From positions 42,829,272 to 42,893,271 of the forward strand of contig NC_068910.1 of NCBI RefSeq assembly GCF_023091745.1: a DNA stretch of 64,000 bases. Reading direction: 5' to 3'. Within the stretch, counting starts at the first letter, position 1; every line of letters starts with the position of its first letter. Of this stretch, positions 44,830-56,884 are shown piece by piece. Position numbers and translations under genes: made by a program. The notes below the pieces were generated by a model, which worked only from the letters and a program-made list of their open reading frames with translations, was not told the DNA's origin and ran no database searches. Source of the stretch: Budorcas taxicolor. Lineage: Eukaryota; Chordata; Mammalia; Artiodactyla; Bovidae.

Positions 44830-45640
44830 ACAGGTGCTCGACCTCACTGGGCCTGATGGAAACACAAGTTAAACTATAATAAGACCCAGAGATTGTCATA
44901 CTGAGTGAAATAAGTCAGACAAAGACAAATACTGTATGATATCATTTATACAAAGCATCTAAAAAAAATGATACAAATGAGCTTATTTACGAAACAGAAA
45001 GAGTCACAGATACAGAAAACAAACATGGTTACCAAGGAGGAAGGTGAGGAGTGATAAATTAGAGACTGGGATTGATCTATACACACTACTATATGTAAAG
45101 CAGACAACTCATAAGGATCTATTGTATGGCACGGGGAACTCTACTCACCACTGTAATGTTCTATATGGGAAAAGAATATTACAAAGAGTGACTATATGTT
45201 GATGTATAACTGATTCACTTTGCTGTACACCTGAAACCAACACAACATTGTAAATCAAGTATAGACCAATAGAAATTAATTTTTTTAACCTATAATAAGA
45301 TACCACTGGACACATGCCAGAAGGGCTAACATTAAACACACACACATACAATACCAAATGGTGACCAAGATTCACTAAAATGCTGAAATTGCAATCTCAT
45401 ACAAATGCTGGTGGGAGTATAAACGCATAAGCTCACTTTATAAAACAGTTGAACATCAGCTAATGAAGATGAACACATGTGCTTTATGACCCCGCAATTC
45501 TATCCTACACATATACCCAATAGAAATGGGTGCGTGGGAACACCAGGAAGACACACACAAGAATGTTCACAGTAGCACTACCCATAGAAGCCTCCTAATA
45601 TGCAAAATGAGAAAAACAATAACTCCCTCAAGATGGTTTT
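44830..45640 (+). mobile_element. Second L1M ORF2 fragment, interrupted by young L1
   Basis: AGGTGCTCGACCTCACTGGG and, after the insertion, AAGATACCACTGGACACATG and AATGCTGGTGGGAGTATAAA re-enter ORF2 upstream of where the previous L1M copy ended, so it is a separate copy. Confidence 0.75.
44885..45289 (+). mobile_element. Young L1 3' end (L1-BT type) with target-site duplication
   Basis: The 405-bp 5'-truncated copy has ATTGTCATACTGAGTGAAAT, CACTTTGCTGTACACCTGAA and GTAAATCAAGTATAGACC and ends in a T/A-rich tail. Exact 11-bp TSD CTATAATAAGA at 44874-44884 and 45290-45300. Confidence 0.93.
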
Positions 45641-45644
45641 CAGG

Positions 45645-47248
45645 ATAGAATGTCACCTATATGAAGCGCTTAGTTTGCAACTGCACCTGGCATGTACACA
45701 GCGGATGGAAGCCACTATATATTATTAATTCATGAGCTGCATCAATTTAGTTTTAAGTTGCAAAACCAAAAACACAAAAATGTACTTTGACTTGCAGAAA
45801 AAACGTAGGAATTTACTAATGAGAAACTGCGCCATTCTCTGAGTCTGTCACAAAAAGAGAACCAAGCACAAAAAATACAGAGGACCAGGAGGGCCAGGTG
45901 GCGAAGGCACAGCCCAGGCCAGGTCACTGGAGTAGCTGGGAGCATAGGACACATATGCCAGAGAGGCCAAGGGCTGAGGAAAAGGAATGTCTAGTCCCCT
46001 TGATGCTCTGACTGAGGAAACAGGACTCTGCCTATTGTCAATGAAGAATTCCCCCCAATAAGAAAGTTTTGGATGCTGACAGCCACAAAACAACACATGT
46101 CCATTACAAGGGTCCAACCCAAATCTACTTTCTCTCGATTGTCTGTCCCACTTGATTCCTGTGGTCCTAAAGGGACATCGTGACAAAGAACATCTAGGAA
46201 CACAGTACCTACCCTCAAGAGGAGAGACACAGAGACTGCTAATTCCCACATCACAAAGTGGAGATGGCAGACCAGGGCTGCAAGTTGAGTCCCAAGGAGT
46301 CAGGCATGACAGCTACTGCACCCCAAGTCTCAACACAACCCAGAAGAACTAAATCTCAACTAAATCCATCACTGGCCTGTTGCTCTGGATTAGAAGATAT
46401 ATCCAAGCCAAAGCTCTTCTGGAAGAACTGAAATGCATCCATTTCAGCTGAAAAACATCAAATGGGAAAAGTACAAGAACAAGGTAAAAAATGCAAGAGG
46501 CAATTATAGGAACCAGAGGAAAGTGGAAACTAGTCAGGAATAAGCAAGAAAGGTCTGGAACAAGATTCGTGGGCAGGCGCTCACAACTGGCTTTTATGAT
46601 CCACTGGTTGTTGAGGATTGGTGTGTCCAGTTGGTTTAAAGAAGCAGGGTCCAGACAAACATAAACAGCATCTGGTACCCATGACCATGTCCCTCTGATT
46701 GGCATGTTCACCCGGTCCAAATGTGGCCACAAAGATCTTCTCTCCCAGGATCCAGAAGTGAGACACTGATAGAAAGCATCAAGAACCTCAACTAAAACTA
46801 TACATATATAACATATTTTATATAAGAATGGGATGGCATCTTGTTAGGTTCTTGTCGGAATTACACCAACCTAAGTCTCAGGAAACTATCCTTCTGTCCA
46901 GGATGTGATAACAAAACCATTTCTTAAGATCCAAACACCTGGATTTTTCTCAACTCAAAATGTGACGCTCGTGGTAGAGATATCAGATATCAACAAACTA
47001 GTACATTTCCTCAGTACTTTCTAGTGTATGGTGCCTTGACCCTCTAGGCAGCCCTGTAAGGAACAGAAATTTTCCATTCTGTTATAAAGGGGATGACAAT
47101 GGGGTTAAGGAAAAGCAGTCATTTGCCCAAGCACATCAAGCAGAGCATATGGCAGATTTTTTTCATGAGGCAGATTTTTAAAAACGGGAATAAATTCTTT
47201 CCATCCCTGTATGCACACCCCTTTAATATAACTGCTGAAACTTTCATT
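45645..47248. other. Unassigned stretch with conflicting open frames
   Basis: Minus-strand frames at 45848-46249 (133 codons) and 46349-46732 (127 codons) are open but show no motif, overlap other frames and lack supporting splice or poly(A) signals. They may be repeat-derived. Confidence 0.4.
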
Positions 47249-47252
47249 AGGA

Positions 47253-47430
47253 GGTGGAAGACTATCTCTTTCCACCCTTTGAATCTGGGCTTGGCCGTGT
47301 GACACACCTGGCAGAAGCTGGAAAGTGCCCAAGCACTGAGGTTTGTCTTCTCTTGCTGCTGGGAACACTGCTTAGCGAGAAGACCAGGCTAGCCTCCCAG
47401 ATGATAAGAAACCAGGTAGAGCCATCCAAA
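47253..47430 (+). repeat. MLT1-type LTR fragment
   Basis: TCCACCCTTTGAATCTGGGC, TTGGCCGTGTGACAC, GCTGCTGGGAACACTGCTTA and CTAGCCTCCCAGATGATAAG match a MaLR MLT1 LTR. The 115-codon frame at 47254-47601 is a by-product. Confidence 0.65.
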
Positions 47431-47694
47431 CCAATATTTTATTCAAAATGTAGAGAGAAAAATAGTTTGTTCCTCCCAGTTCCCAAGAAGGGGGGCATGC
47501 CAGGCTGCAGGGGCCACATGGGGACGCACCAGGGTCGGCTGGTCAGTGGACAGAGGGAGCAGGAAGAAGACAGCCAGGAGACTTTACTGTGGTTTCCATG
47601 AGAAGGAACAGGTCAGGCACCGTGCCTATGACTTAACATATGGTGTTTCAATGAATCAGCGCAATAATCTTAGGAGGTACTATAGTATTACTTT

Positions 47695-47805
47695 CACTTT
47701 ACAGATGAGGAAACCAAATCCTAGATAGTTACACAACTGTCCCAAAGTCATATAACTAATACATGGTGGAGCCAGGATTTGAACCAGGGTATCTGGTTAT
47801 TGGCC
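47695..47805 (-). repeat. MIR SINE fragment
   Basis: TTTACAGATGAGGAAACCAA, CCCAAAGTCATATAACTAAT and GAGCCAGGATTTGAACCAGG in reverse-complement MIR order. Confidence 0.88.
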
Positions 47806-47825
47806 CTTTGTCCCTCCCAGAGCAA

Positions 47826-48045
47826 AAGAAGAAAGTGAAACTGTTAGTCACTCAGTCATGTCCGACTCTGCGATGCCATGGACTGTGTAACCCACTAGGC
47901 TCCTTTGTCCATGGAATTCTCCAGTCAAGAATACTGGAGTGAGTAGCCATTCCCCTCCCCAGGGGATCTTCTCAACCCAGGGATTAAACCCAGGTCTCCT
48001 GCGTTGCAGGCAGATTCTCTACCATATGAGCTAGCAGGGAAGCCC
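47826..48045 (-). mobile_element. Bov-tA SINE
   Basis: The minus-strand BovA monomer (CAGTCATGTCCGACTCTG) is followed by the tRNA head (AGGGATTAAACCCAGGTCTC, then GAGCTAGCAGGGAAGCCC). It inserted near the MIR. Confidence 0.93.
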
Positions 48046-48049
48046 CAGG

Positions 48050-49440
48050 GTAACTGATTCCCATCAATTGTGGCAGGGGCACAAGGATTATGCACAACGC
48101 ATAGGCTGGCATGGAAATGTGGAAAGGGCAGGCACTGAGGAATTCCCTGGGTGCTTCTCATCTTAGGTAAAGCTCTCCCTTGGTTCCGACTCTGCCTTTC
48201 ACAGCTCTTAACACCAGGTAGCATTCGTTGCCTTTGGCCCCTTCGGATCCCCCAGTGTGAACCCTCCAGAAGGGAGGCAGGGCAAAGTTGGCGTGGGGTG
48301 GGGGTAGGGGTTCTGGAAAGCCAGAGGGACCTAAGCCCTGTGTCACCATGAGCTCAACAAACACTTGACCCACACTCCACGCCCACTATTCCAAGCTGCC
48401 CACATTTTTCCTTGGTGGGAGGGGAAAGGTTTGTGAAGGACACTGACTAAAATCCTGAGGAAAAGGGCTGAACAGAAGCTGATGCTCTGAGTCCTCCACC
48501 AGCAACACACTGCCTGGGATGGTCAGCCCGTCCTCAGACAGAGAATGACAAACATCCCCACTATTTTCCACCCACGCCTGAGCAACTAATTATTTCACTG
48601 ACTTAGGCCGACCTGCACAATAGGGACTGCCCTCCCCACCCCGGTGTGACTCAGGAGGGCTAGGAAGACCCTACTCGAGTAGCTTCCTCTGCGTCTCATC
48701 GGAGCAGAGAAGCCCCTAGCAGCCCCCAGTCTTAGGGCTGAAAAGCTTTTCACACTTCTGAGTTCCCTGGGAAAAGATGAGCCACGGCCTCAGCTTTAGT
48801 TCTAGAGGTATCCAAATATTCCAGGTTCATGAGACTCTCACGGCACCAGTTTGTTCATGATGCCCCTGGGCTCCTAGAGACATCCATCAGCCCCATTCAT
48901 TACTGAGTCGGGTCCAAGCTACTTCATGAGTTTGTAGTCATGCATGTATTAGCAACAGAAATTAAAACCAAAGATCATCTTTTCATCTTACTCTTAAAGA
49001 ACCATAGTAACTGCCCAGCAGAACGAGGGTGCTTGGTGGGCAACTCCTCACACTTCATGATGCAACTGGACACTGCCACCTTCCACTCCCTTCACACCGA
49101 TTGTCGCTGGGATTCCCATCCCTACAAACACCACAAACCCCACTTTGCAAAGACGTGACATCATCTAAGGGAATGCAGTGATCCATTGACCCCTTGCACA
49201 TGGGCTTGCTTTGCTTCCCTCAAACATTCAGAATAAAACTGGCTGAGCCCTGAGCTCAAGGCAGCTCCCTGGCAGGCTTGGCAAAGCACAGGACCCACAG
49301 TTTATACCTTGGCAGGTGGGTAGCAGGCAGCAGGCAGACACCAGGGCCTTTGATAACACAATACAGGGGAGGGACCTGGGGGGCCCATGTGACAAGGAGC
49401 TGTGGGGAGGGAGTTAGGGATGGGGTGACCGGGGAAAGGA
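48050..49440. other. Unassigned stretch
   Basis: No gene or clear repeat is recognised. Opposing frames at 48151-48571 conflict. Confidence 0.45.
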
Positions 49441-49444
49441 CAGA

Positions 49445-49580
49445 AGAGACTAAATATATGACTTAACCTCTGCAGGGTCCCCTCCCCCATTGGTAAAGGG
49501 GACATAACCACATATGTGTGTTGCCTCCTTTAAGGATTATCATGAGTTCAAATAAGACCTCAGGCTTAGAAATGTTGTGC
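49445..49580 (+). repeat. MIR-like fragment
   Basis: GACTTAACCTCTGCAGGGTC, CATTGGTAAAGGGGACATAA and CTTTAAGGATTATCATGAG follow the distal MIR core. Confidence 0.6.
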
Positions 49581-49584
49581 AAAC

Positions 49585-50345
49585 TGTAAACTTTGGAACA
49601 AATGGTAGATGTTGCAGCCATGATACTTCTTATCCCAAGAGATGACTGGAAGGGTCCTTTCCTATGGATGAATCAGGTCGTTCCACCACTTGAAGGAAAT
49701 GTGGAGGATTCCAAATGATGCTCACAGCTCTTCTGGGTCCTTTTAGATAACACCTGGCTGCTTATGTACAGGTCTCTGCAGGCTTCGGAAGGATCAGTGA
49801 CTATTTCAAAGACAAGGTTAAAGCAGATTCCCAAGGGAAGGAAGAGTCCAATCCTGAATTCAGGCAAAGCACCCAGGAGCACTCAGAAACCTTAAAAACA
49901 ATTCCATAAATGCTATCCTGGGCTTCCTGCTGGACTACAAGGCTTCCCGTCAAATATGAATGAAGGGGAGCTTGACTGTATTACAAAATTAATAATGTAG
50001 GATGGTAGATGCCAAAGCCATTCATAATCATAATTGCTTCTGCATGCATTTTCTTGAAAGCTATTTCATGTTTGTTAAAACTAGGAATGAAGTCTCTTCT
50101 TTAGATACTTATATGGTCAGGCACCAAGCAGGGCTATACTCTCCTGCACACAGTAACTGTGGCTCTGAAAATACATGTGTTTAAAATCTTATAAACAGCT
50201 TTTATTTTTCCAGCAGACTCAGAAGAGTCTGTATCCCTTAAAAAGAACAATCTCCCACTCTTTCACACCATATTTTAGTTTAGATTTTCATAGATGGCTG
50301 CTGAAAGCACTTCAATCATGTAAAATTTCAAACTAAAGGCAAATA
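49585..50345. other. Unassigned AT-rich stretch
   Basis: No gene is recognised. Confidence 0.5.
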
Positions 50346-50351
50346 TTAGTG

Positions 50352-52718
50352 CACTTCAGTCCTCAGTCATCTCTGACTCTCTGCAACCCCATGGAATGCG
50401 AAACACCAGGTTTCCCTGTCCATCACCAACTCCCAGAGCTTGGTCAAACTCATATCCATCGAGTCGGTGACGCCATCCAACCATCTCATCCTCTGTCGTC
50501 CCCTTCTCCTCCTGCCCCCAATCCCTCCCAGCATCAGGGTCTTTTCCAATGAGTCAACTGTTCGCATGAGATGGCCAAAGTATTGGAGTTTCAGCTTCAG
50601 CTTCAGTCCTTTCAATGAACACCCAGGACTGATCTCATTTAGGATGGACTGGTTGGATCACTTTGCAGTCCAAGGGACTCTCAAGAGTCTTCTCCAACAC
50701 CACAGTTCAAAAGCATCAATTCTTTGGCACTCAGTTTGCTTTATGGTCCAACTCTCACATCCATACATGACCACGGGAAAAACCATAGCTTTGACTAGAT
50801 GGACCTTTGTGGGCAAAGTAATGTCTCTGCTTTTTAATATGTTGTCTAAGCTGGTCATAGCTTTTCTTCCAAGGGGCAAGCATCTTTTAATTTCATGGCT
50901 ATAGTCACCATCTGCAGTGATTTTGGAGCCCCAAAAAAACAAAAGTCTGTCACTGTTTCCATTGTTTCCCCATCTATTTCCCATGAAGTGATGGGACCAG
51001 ATGCCATGATCTTCGTTTTCTGAATGTTGAGCTTTAAGCCAACTTTTTCACTCTTCTCTTTCACTTTCATCAAGAGGCTCTTTAGTTCCTCTTCACTTTC
51101 TGCCATAAGGGTGGTGTCATCTGCATATCTGAGGTTATTGATATTTCTCCTAGCAATCTTGATTCCAGCCTGCACTTCTTCCAGTCCAGCGTTTCTCATG
51201 ATGTATTCTGCATAGAAGTTAAATAAGCAGGGTGACAATATACAGCCTTGACGTACTCCTTTTCCTATTTGGAACCAGTCTGTTGTTCCATGTCCAGTTC
51301 GAACTGTTGCTTCCTGACCTGCATATAGGTTTCTCAAGAGGCAGGTCAGGTGGTCTGGTATTCCCATCTCTTTCAGAATTTTCCACAGTTTATTGTGACC
51401 CACACAAAGGCTTTGGCATAGTCAATAAAGCAGAAATAGATGCTTTTCTGGAACTCCCTTGCTTTTTCGATGATCTAGTGGATGTTGGCAATTTGATCTC
51501 TGGTTCCTCTGCCTTTTCTAAATCCAGCTTGAGTATCTGGAAGTTCATGGTTCACGTATTGCTGAAGCCTGGCTTGGAGAATTTTGAGCAATACTTCACT
51601 AGCGTTTGAGATGAGTGCAATTGTGCAGTAGTTTGAACATTCTTTGGCATTGCCTTTCTTAGGGACTGAAATGAAAACTGACCTTTTCCAGTCCTGTGGC
51701 CACTGCTGAGCTTTCCAAATTGGTTGGCATATTGAGTGCAGCACTTTCACAGCTCATTTTTCACGATTTGAAATAGCTCAGCTGGAAATCCATCACCTCC
51801 ACTGGTTTTGTTCGTAGTGATGCTTCCTAAGGCCCACTTGACTTTGCATTCCAGGATGTCTGGCTCTGAGTGATCACCCCATCATGATTATCTGGGTCAT
51901 GAAGATCTTTTTGGTATAGTTCTTCTGTGTATTCTTGCCACCTCTTCTTAATATCTTCTGCTTCTGTTAGGTCCATACCATTTCTGTCCCTTATTATGCC
52001 CATCTTTGCATGAAATGTTCCCTTGGTATCTCTAATTTTCTTGAGGAGATCTCTAGTCTTTCCCATTTGTTTTCCTCTATTTCTTTGCAACAATCATTGA
52101 GGAAGGCTTTCTTGTCTCTCCTGTTCTTCTTTGGAACTCTGCATTCAGATGGGTATATCTTTCCTTTTCTCCTTTGCCTTTAGCTTCTCTTCTTTTCAAA
52201 GCTATTGTTAAGCACCCCCTCAGACAACCATTTTGCCTTTCTTTTTCTTGGGAATGGTTGTGATCACTACCTCCTGTACAATGTCACAAACCTCCATTCA
52301 TAGTTCTTCAGGCACTCTATCAGATCTAATCCCTTGAATCTATTTGTCACTTCCATTGTATAATTGTAAGGGATCTGATTTAGGGCATACATGAATGGTG
52401 TAGTGGTTTCCCCTACTTTCTTCAATTTAAGTCTGAATTTGGCAATAAGGAGTTCATGATCTGAGCCACAGTCAGCTCACGGTCTTGTTTTTGGTGACTG
52501 TATAGAGCTTCTCCATCTTTGGCTGCAAAGAATATAATCAATCTGATTTCCGTATTGACCATCTGGTGATGTCCATTTGTAAAGTCTTCTCTTGTGTTGT
52601 TGGAAGAAGCTATTTTCTATGACCAGTGCATCCTCTTGGCAAACTCTGTTAGCCGTTGCCTTGCTTCATTTTGCACTCCAAGGCCTGTTGCTACAGGTAT
52701 CTCTTGACTTCCTTGGTT
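50352..52718 (-). mobile_element. BovB LINE, longest colinear copy in the window
   Basis: It is about 2.37 kb, from the 3' tail block (left) through the C-terminal region, RT and the linker, into the endonuclease domain (right, ending near CTTGACTTCCTT). It is 5'-truncated within the endonuclease. Many small indels break the frame into pieces at 52093-51827, 51750-51475, 51403-50855, 50984-50658 and 50615-50367. Confidence 0.95.
50855..51403 (-). pseudogene. BovB reverse transcriptase relic, YADD box intact
   Basis: This 182-codon frame runs from LWKILKEMGIPDHLTCLL through GKGVRQGCILSPCLFN and YADD (51116-51127, minus) to GETMETVTDFCFF. There a frame slip converts the KITADG region to an APKSLQMV run, the same altered phase seen at 9963-10727. 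Its neighbours continue the protein in other frames. Upstream, 51750-51475 (minus) encodes the RT start (VFISVPKKGNAKECSNYCTI and ARLQQYVNHELPDTQAGFRK). It is inactive. Confidence 0.92.
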
Positions 52719-52766
52719 CCTGGGTGGTAGTGATAACCAGTATTTTACAAATATTTTCTCCCTTAG

Positions 52767-52860
52767 ATTGTAAACCTGCTCAGGAGAAGCCATAAACTTA
52801 CTTAAGTCTGTATTTCCAGAGCCTAATACATAGTAGGTGGCCCATAAACCACTGCTGTTT
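52767..52860 (+). repeat. L2 LINE 3' end
   Basis: CTTAGATTGTAAACCTGCTC, GTCTGTATTTCCAGAGCCTA and ATACATAGTAGGTGGCCCAT match the L2 terminus. Confidence 0.75.
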
Positions 52861-53058
52861 CACTCTATTTCCTATGTCATTTCATACTCCAACAACTTTA
52901 TGACAGAGCTACCTACTGACATCAACTTTACTTTGCAGTTATGGAAATTGAGAATCTGAAAGGGCAGATGATGCCCCAAATTACAATCGGTTAAAATGGA
53001 ACCAGGAACAGGATCAGAATCTTAATCCAAGTCTCCTTCATCTAAATTTTACACTCTT

Positions 53059-53164
53059 TTTTTTTTTGCCATGCCCTGCGGCCAGTGGGATCTTAGGGAC
53101 TGAACTCATTACCCCTGCAATGCAAGCATGGCATCCTAACCACTGAATTGCCGGGGAATTCCCC
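53059..53164 (-). mobile_element. CHR-type tRNA SINE fragment with target-site duplication
   Basis: A T-run is followed by GCCAGTGGGATCTTAGGGAC and CCTAACCACTGAATTGCCGG. A 17-base TSD with two mismatches lies at 53042-53058 (CTAAATTTTACACTCTT) and 53165-53181 (CTAAATCCTACACTCTT). Confidence 0.85.
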
Positions 53165-53184
53165 CTAAATCCTACACTCTTGCA

Positions 53185-53840
53185 AACACCTCAGGTTTCT
53201 GGACAGACTTTTAAATGGAGCATGTCCAAAGTTTTAGTCCACTCAAGGATGACAGGAGTCCAAGTCTGCAGGCCTCTGTCTTTAGCGAGGAACCTTTACC
53301 TGAGAAGCTCAAGAGAACTATTTCCTATGGGCTCCTGGCCCTGAAGCTCTTTCTAGGCATCTTTAAGAGCCTGGTGTCCTGCTGCCTCCTTCTCTGTCTC
53401 CAGCTCTGAGTCACACTTGTCGGCTTGCTCCCAGTGGTCAGATCAGACTGGTTCTGTCAGTTGTTGGTTCCCTGACTCACTTGGGACATAGAAAAGGAGC
53501 GAACTGGACTGACCTGGTTTAGTCCCTGACCTTCCATGCCAGTGACAAGCAGGACATTCACCATAAGACCCAGGAAGTGCCCCAGAGTTTGGGAAAAGAC
53601 ATTAGCTAAGGTGAGAAAGAGGCTGCCCAGGAAACACTCCAGGTCTGAACACTCCAAATGCCTGGTAATAGGCTCCTGATAATCAGTAACTATAGGTTCT
53701 AACATTATATGGGCTCTAGTAATAGAACAGGCTTCTGGGCTGCACCCAAAAATAGCTTTAATACTTACCAACAGGAGACAAAGGTTGACTGAATTTGGAT
53801 ATGGGATACGATTTCTGCTGCATCTGCAGGCATCATCTAC
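53185..53840. other. Unassigned stretch with open frames on both strands
   Basis: Plus 53215-53409 is a 64-codon ATG frame (MEHVQSFSPLKDD start, hydrophobic C-terminus). Minus 53942-53457 is a 161-codon frame from a non-ATG start. Neither resembles a family I know, and the strands conflict. No transposon is recognised. Confidence 0.35.
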
Positions 53841-53842
53841 AG

Positions 53843-53990
53843 GTAAAACAACATCCAGAAGAAGCACAAGGGACATCTCTTCCTGGTGCTTCATTAGAAA
53901 ATGAAAGCTTTTCCAAGAAGTTTCCCAGAGATATCCCCTCACGTCCCTTCACAGAACGACAACACACGCAGGGGCCTAAACCAATGTCTG
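53843..53990 (+). other. Candidate internal exon, family unknown
   Basis: A pyrimidine-rich acceptor (TTTCTGCTGCATCTGCAG, with alternative AGs at 53829 and 53842) precedes a 148-base open segment. That segment ends at a good donor-like CTG|GTAAGAG (GT at 53991-53992). The frame reads VKQHPEEAQGTSLPG... to ...TERQHTQGPKPMSG. The enclosing frame (53795-54148) continues past the donor into an acidic run. No homologue is recognised and no neighbouring exons were found, so this is weak. Confidence 0.25.
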
Positions 53991-54149
53991 GTAAGAGACA
54001 TGGAATCACTATGGTTGACTTAGATGAATCAGGATTCGTCCCTGGAGCTAGGGATGGGCTCACTAATTTTTTAATCCTCATCCTTGGAGGAAAGATGCAC
54101 AAAGAAGCAAAAGAAGAGGAGGAGGAGGAAAGGAAAATTGTTCTGTAAA

Positions 54150-55980
54150 CTACCACCAGTATTTCTTACAAAGTTAAATTACCCCACTACTTGCTGATCC
54201 TATTATGCAACCATTAAAATAATTATGGGGCAGCATGGTTAAATCTTATAATTTAATAAGATAAAAAAAGCAGGAGACAAAAATGTATGTGTATGAGGTT
54301 TGCAGCATACAAATGTGTCTTTATGTGGATAGTACTGGAAATCGTGTGCCAGAATGAAGTTAATTCAGAGACACATTAGATGGAGGGATTGAGACTGACT
54401 TCACTTTTCAATTTCCCCAACATCCTGTAATGTTAGAAAATGTTAACTGTAAGAATGTGGATAATTAATAAAACAAAACCCAGCCTATCAGTTGAACTTA
54501 GCTATGATAGAGATACTGAAAGCAAACAGAGCATGCAGATATTCTAGTCTAGGTCAGGCTCAGAGAAACTCAAAGACCCACAAGCTGTGTTGGAGGGAAG
54601 GATTGATTTCTCAAGGTGAAATTCTGAGCATCTCTGTAAATAAAATGAAGCTTGTCTTTTATATTAACTATAGCATTTTTTTAAAGCTTGATGAACTTAA
54701 ACTATGTGTGAAGGGTATGTATGTTTTGGGTGGGCAGTCAGATATTAAACACACATAGTCCACCCAGAATCCACTGTTGAGAACCCCAGAAGGAACTGGA
54801 AAAGACAAGTGCTGATCCTCCAGAGAAATCAAGTCTGAGGCCTGAGTGCTACTCACTGGGAGACACAAACAGGGGTTTCAAAAATCGACAAAGAACCTCA
54901 AGTGTCAGGGGAAGGTACTTTGCCTGTAGGTATTGATTCTCACTCAGGCAACTCTCTGTAGCAAGACTCCAGGGTAAGTAGAATATAAGTATTCTAAGAC
55001 TCCAGCTGGTCTTAGAATATAAAGGGATCTGTCTAAAATGGAGGGGTCCCCAATGAATGGTCCCCGTGTGGACCCAGGCTCAGGAAAAGCTGGAGCAGCA
55101 GGAAATGGCTGATCCACATTGGCAACAACAATCTGTTCCCAGTAGCGACAACCACATTCAGGAAAGCTCTAGACGTGTGACACCCCTCAGAGTGTCCTCT
55201 CTTCTTTCCTTTGTTTCAGGAAGGATGCTGTCAGCTGCATGTAACAGACAACCATCTCAAAGTGTTACCACTGAAGACATATATTATTTAACATAAGGAG
55301 TCTGGAGCCAAGTGAGCAAAGGCGGCTGCTCAACTACACCTTCAAGGACGAGGATTCTCTTCATCCTTCTATTCCACTACCTTTAGCCTGGGCTTTGATC
55401 TCAGACTCACACCCTTTTGGAAAGCAAGATGGCACCCCCAGCAAAGCTTCTCACACAAACACAGTAACATCCAGAAGAAAAGACAACCTTCTGTTCTGTG
55501 TCTGTTTCCTTCTGACAGTGAGGAAGCCTCTCCCAGAAGCCCCTGCCACACTCCTCTCACACCTCCTTGACCACAGTTGCACCAAGTGCTCGAGCCCAAA
55601 CCAATGACCAGCCAGCGATGGGAGCCTACCATGGGGTCCCAGGAAAGGCTGATACAGATGTGGGTGCAATTCCATTAGAAAGGAAGAGAGAGATGCCCTG
55701 GGTACGAACCACAGCACAGTTACCTCTAGGTGCCCATGCTCTTGACACTGCCCCATTCCCCTATATCAGAAAGACACCTCCCTGACCTCTGCCACTGTCT
55801 CTGTCTCACAAGCCTGTTTTCCAGTCTATTCAGGCATTGGAAATTCTCTTCCTCAACAGGTCTTACCTGGAAAGCATCACAGCTTCTGGGGGCTGGGTGG
55901 TATCCTGCTTCAATCAGTACTCCTTTCTTTCCTGGGTCCTACATCATTGTTTTCATGCTCTCCAATGTCCTCCTTCTGTA
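54150..55980. other. Unassigned stretch with a short inverted repeat
   Basis: TATTCTAAGAC (54990-55000) and its exact reverse complement (55009-55019) flank an 8-base loop. Frames at 55369-55756 conflict between strands. No gene is called. Confidence 0.5.
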
Positions 55981-55984
55981 CTAG

Positions 55985-56095
55985 TCAGCCAAGTGGCTTC
56001 TGTCTTTCCCAAACTAGACCATGAGCTTCCTGGAAGAAACACTATGACTGACTCATGTCTCAGTCCCAGAGGGTCCAGCTCTCCACCTCGTGCTC
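55985..56095 (+). repeat. L2 LINE fragment
   Basis: CTAGACCATGAGCTTCCTGG and GACTGACTCATGTCTCAGTC resemble the L2 3' segment that precedes its terminus. Confidence 0.5.
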
Positions 56096-56099
56096 TGCA

Positions 56100-56383
56100 C
56101 CTGGCCACCTGAATCCACCAGAGCTTTGCATCAGTAGCTGAGATCCAAGAATCCACCTTGCACATTCATGTTGCTAATCAGGCCAATGCCTATGCTCCTA
56201 GTTAATTTAATTTGTCTAACTTAATGTGAAGCAAGGGAGAAGGCTGCGCCCCGCCCCCCACCTGCCTGCTGATTTCAATCACATATGGACAGAGTGATTT
56301 CCAGTTTCCTGGTTAGCTACTAAAGAAACCCACAACTGCATTAACTGTCCAAGCAATTATTTAAATGACCGTGTATGTTGAAC
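56100..56383. other. Unassigned stretch
   Basis: No gene or repeat is recognised. Confidence 0.5.
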
Positions 56384-56384
56384 T

Positions 56385-56640
56385 TCCCAATTTGGAAAGA
56401 GCACTAGCTTTGAAGTCAGTTCAGAAGCATGTTCAAAATCCAGGTCAGCCACTGATCAGACTACTGTGTGACGCTGAGCAGGTCAAATCACTTCTCTGAG
56501 CTTCAGTACCCTCATCTCTAAAATGGCCATCATGATACTGATCTCAAAGGATTGTTAGGACGATTTAATTAAAACACAATGTATTCAAAGAAACCAGCAT
56601 AGAACAGGAACTCAATAAATGGGAGCCACGACTCCTATTA
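56385..56640 (+). repeat. MIR SINE, nearly full length
   Basis: GAGCACTAGCTTTGAAGTCA, CTGTGTGACGCTGAGCAGGT, GAGCTTCAGTACCCTCATCT, AAAATGGCCATCATGATACT and AGGAACTCAATAAATGGGAG cover MIR end to end. Confidence 0.9.
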
Positions 56641-56768
56641 CCACTAAAAACATTAACCCCTAGGTTGTTTTTCCACATACTGTGCATCTGGCCTGTATAA
56701 ACCACACCAAGCCTGTACCAAAGAAAATCAGAGCAGGAACTGCTCTCAAATACCAACTTAGCTCCATG

Positions 56769-56880
56769 GTTCTCAACCCCACTGGGAAGAAACCTGGGAA
56801 GGTTTCAAAACCTACCACATCACAGGCCCAACTGCAGACCAATTAAATCAGCAGACAGGGTGCAGACATCTGCTTTCCTG
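56769..56880 (+). repeat. MER5A-like hAT fragment
   Basis: CATGGTTCTCAACCCCACTG, GGGAAGGTTTCAAAACCTAC and GCAGACCAATTAAATCAGCA match the start and middle of a MER5A-type non-autonomous element. Confidence 0.6.
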
Positions 56881-56884
56881 GACC

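Noticed and set aside
46349..46732. 127-codon minus-strand frame with hydrophobic stretch
   Set aside because: The start codon is not supported, there are no splice or poly(A) signals, and composition looks like a decayed repeat.
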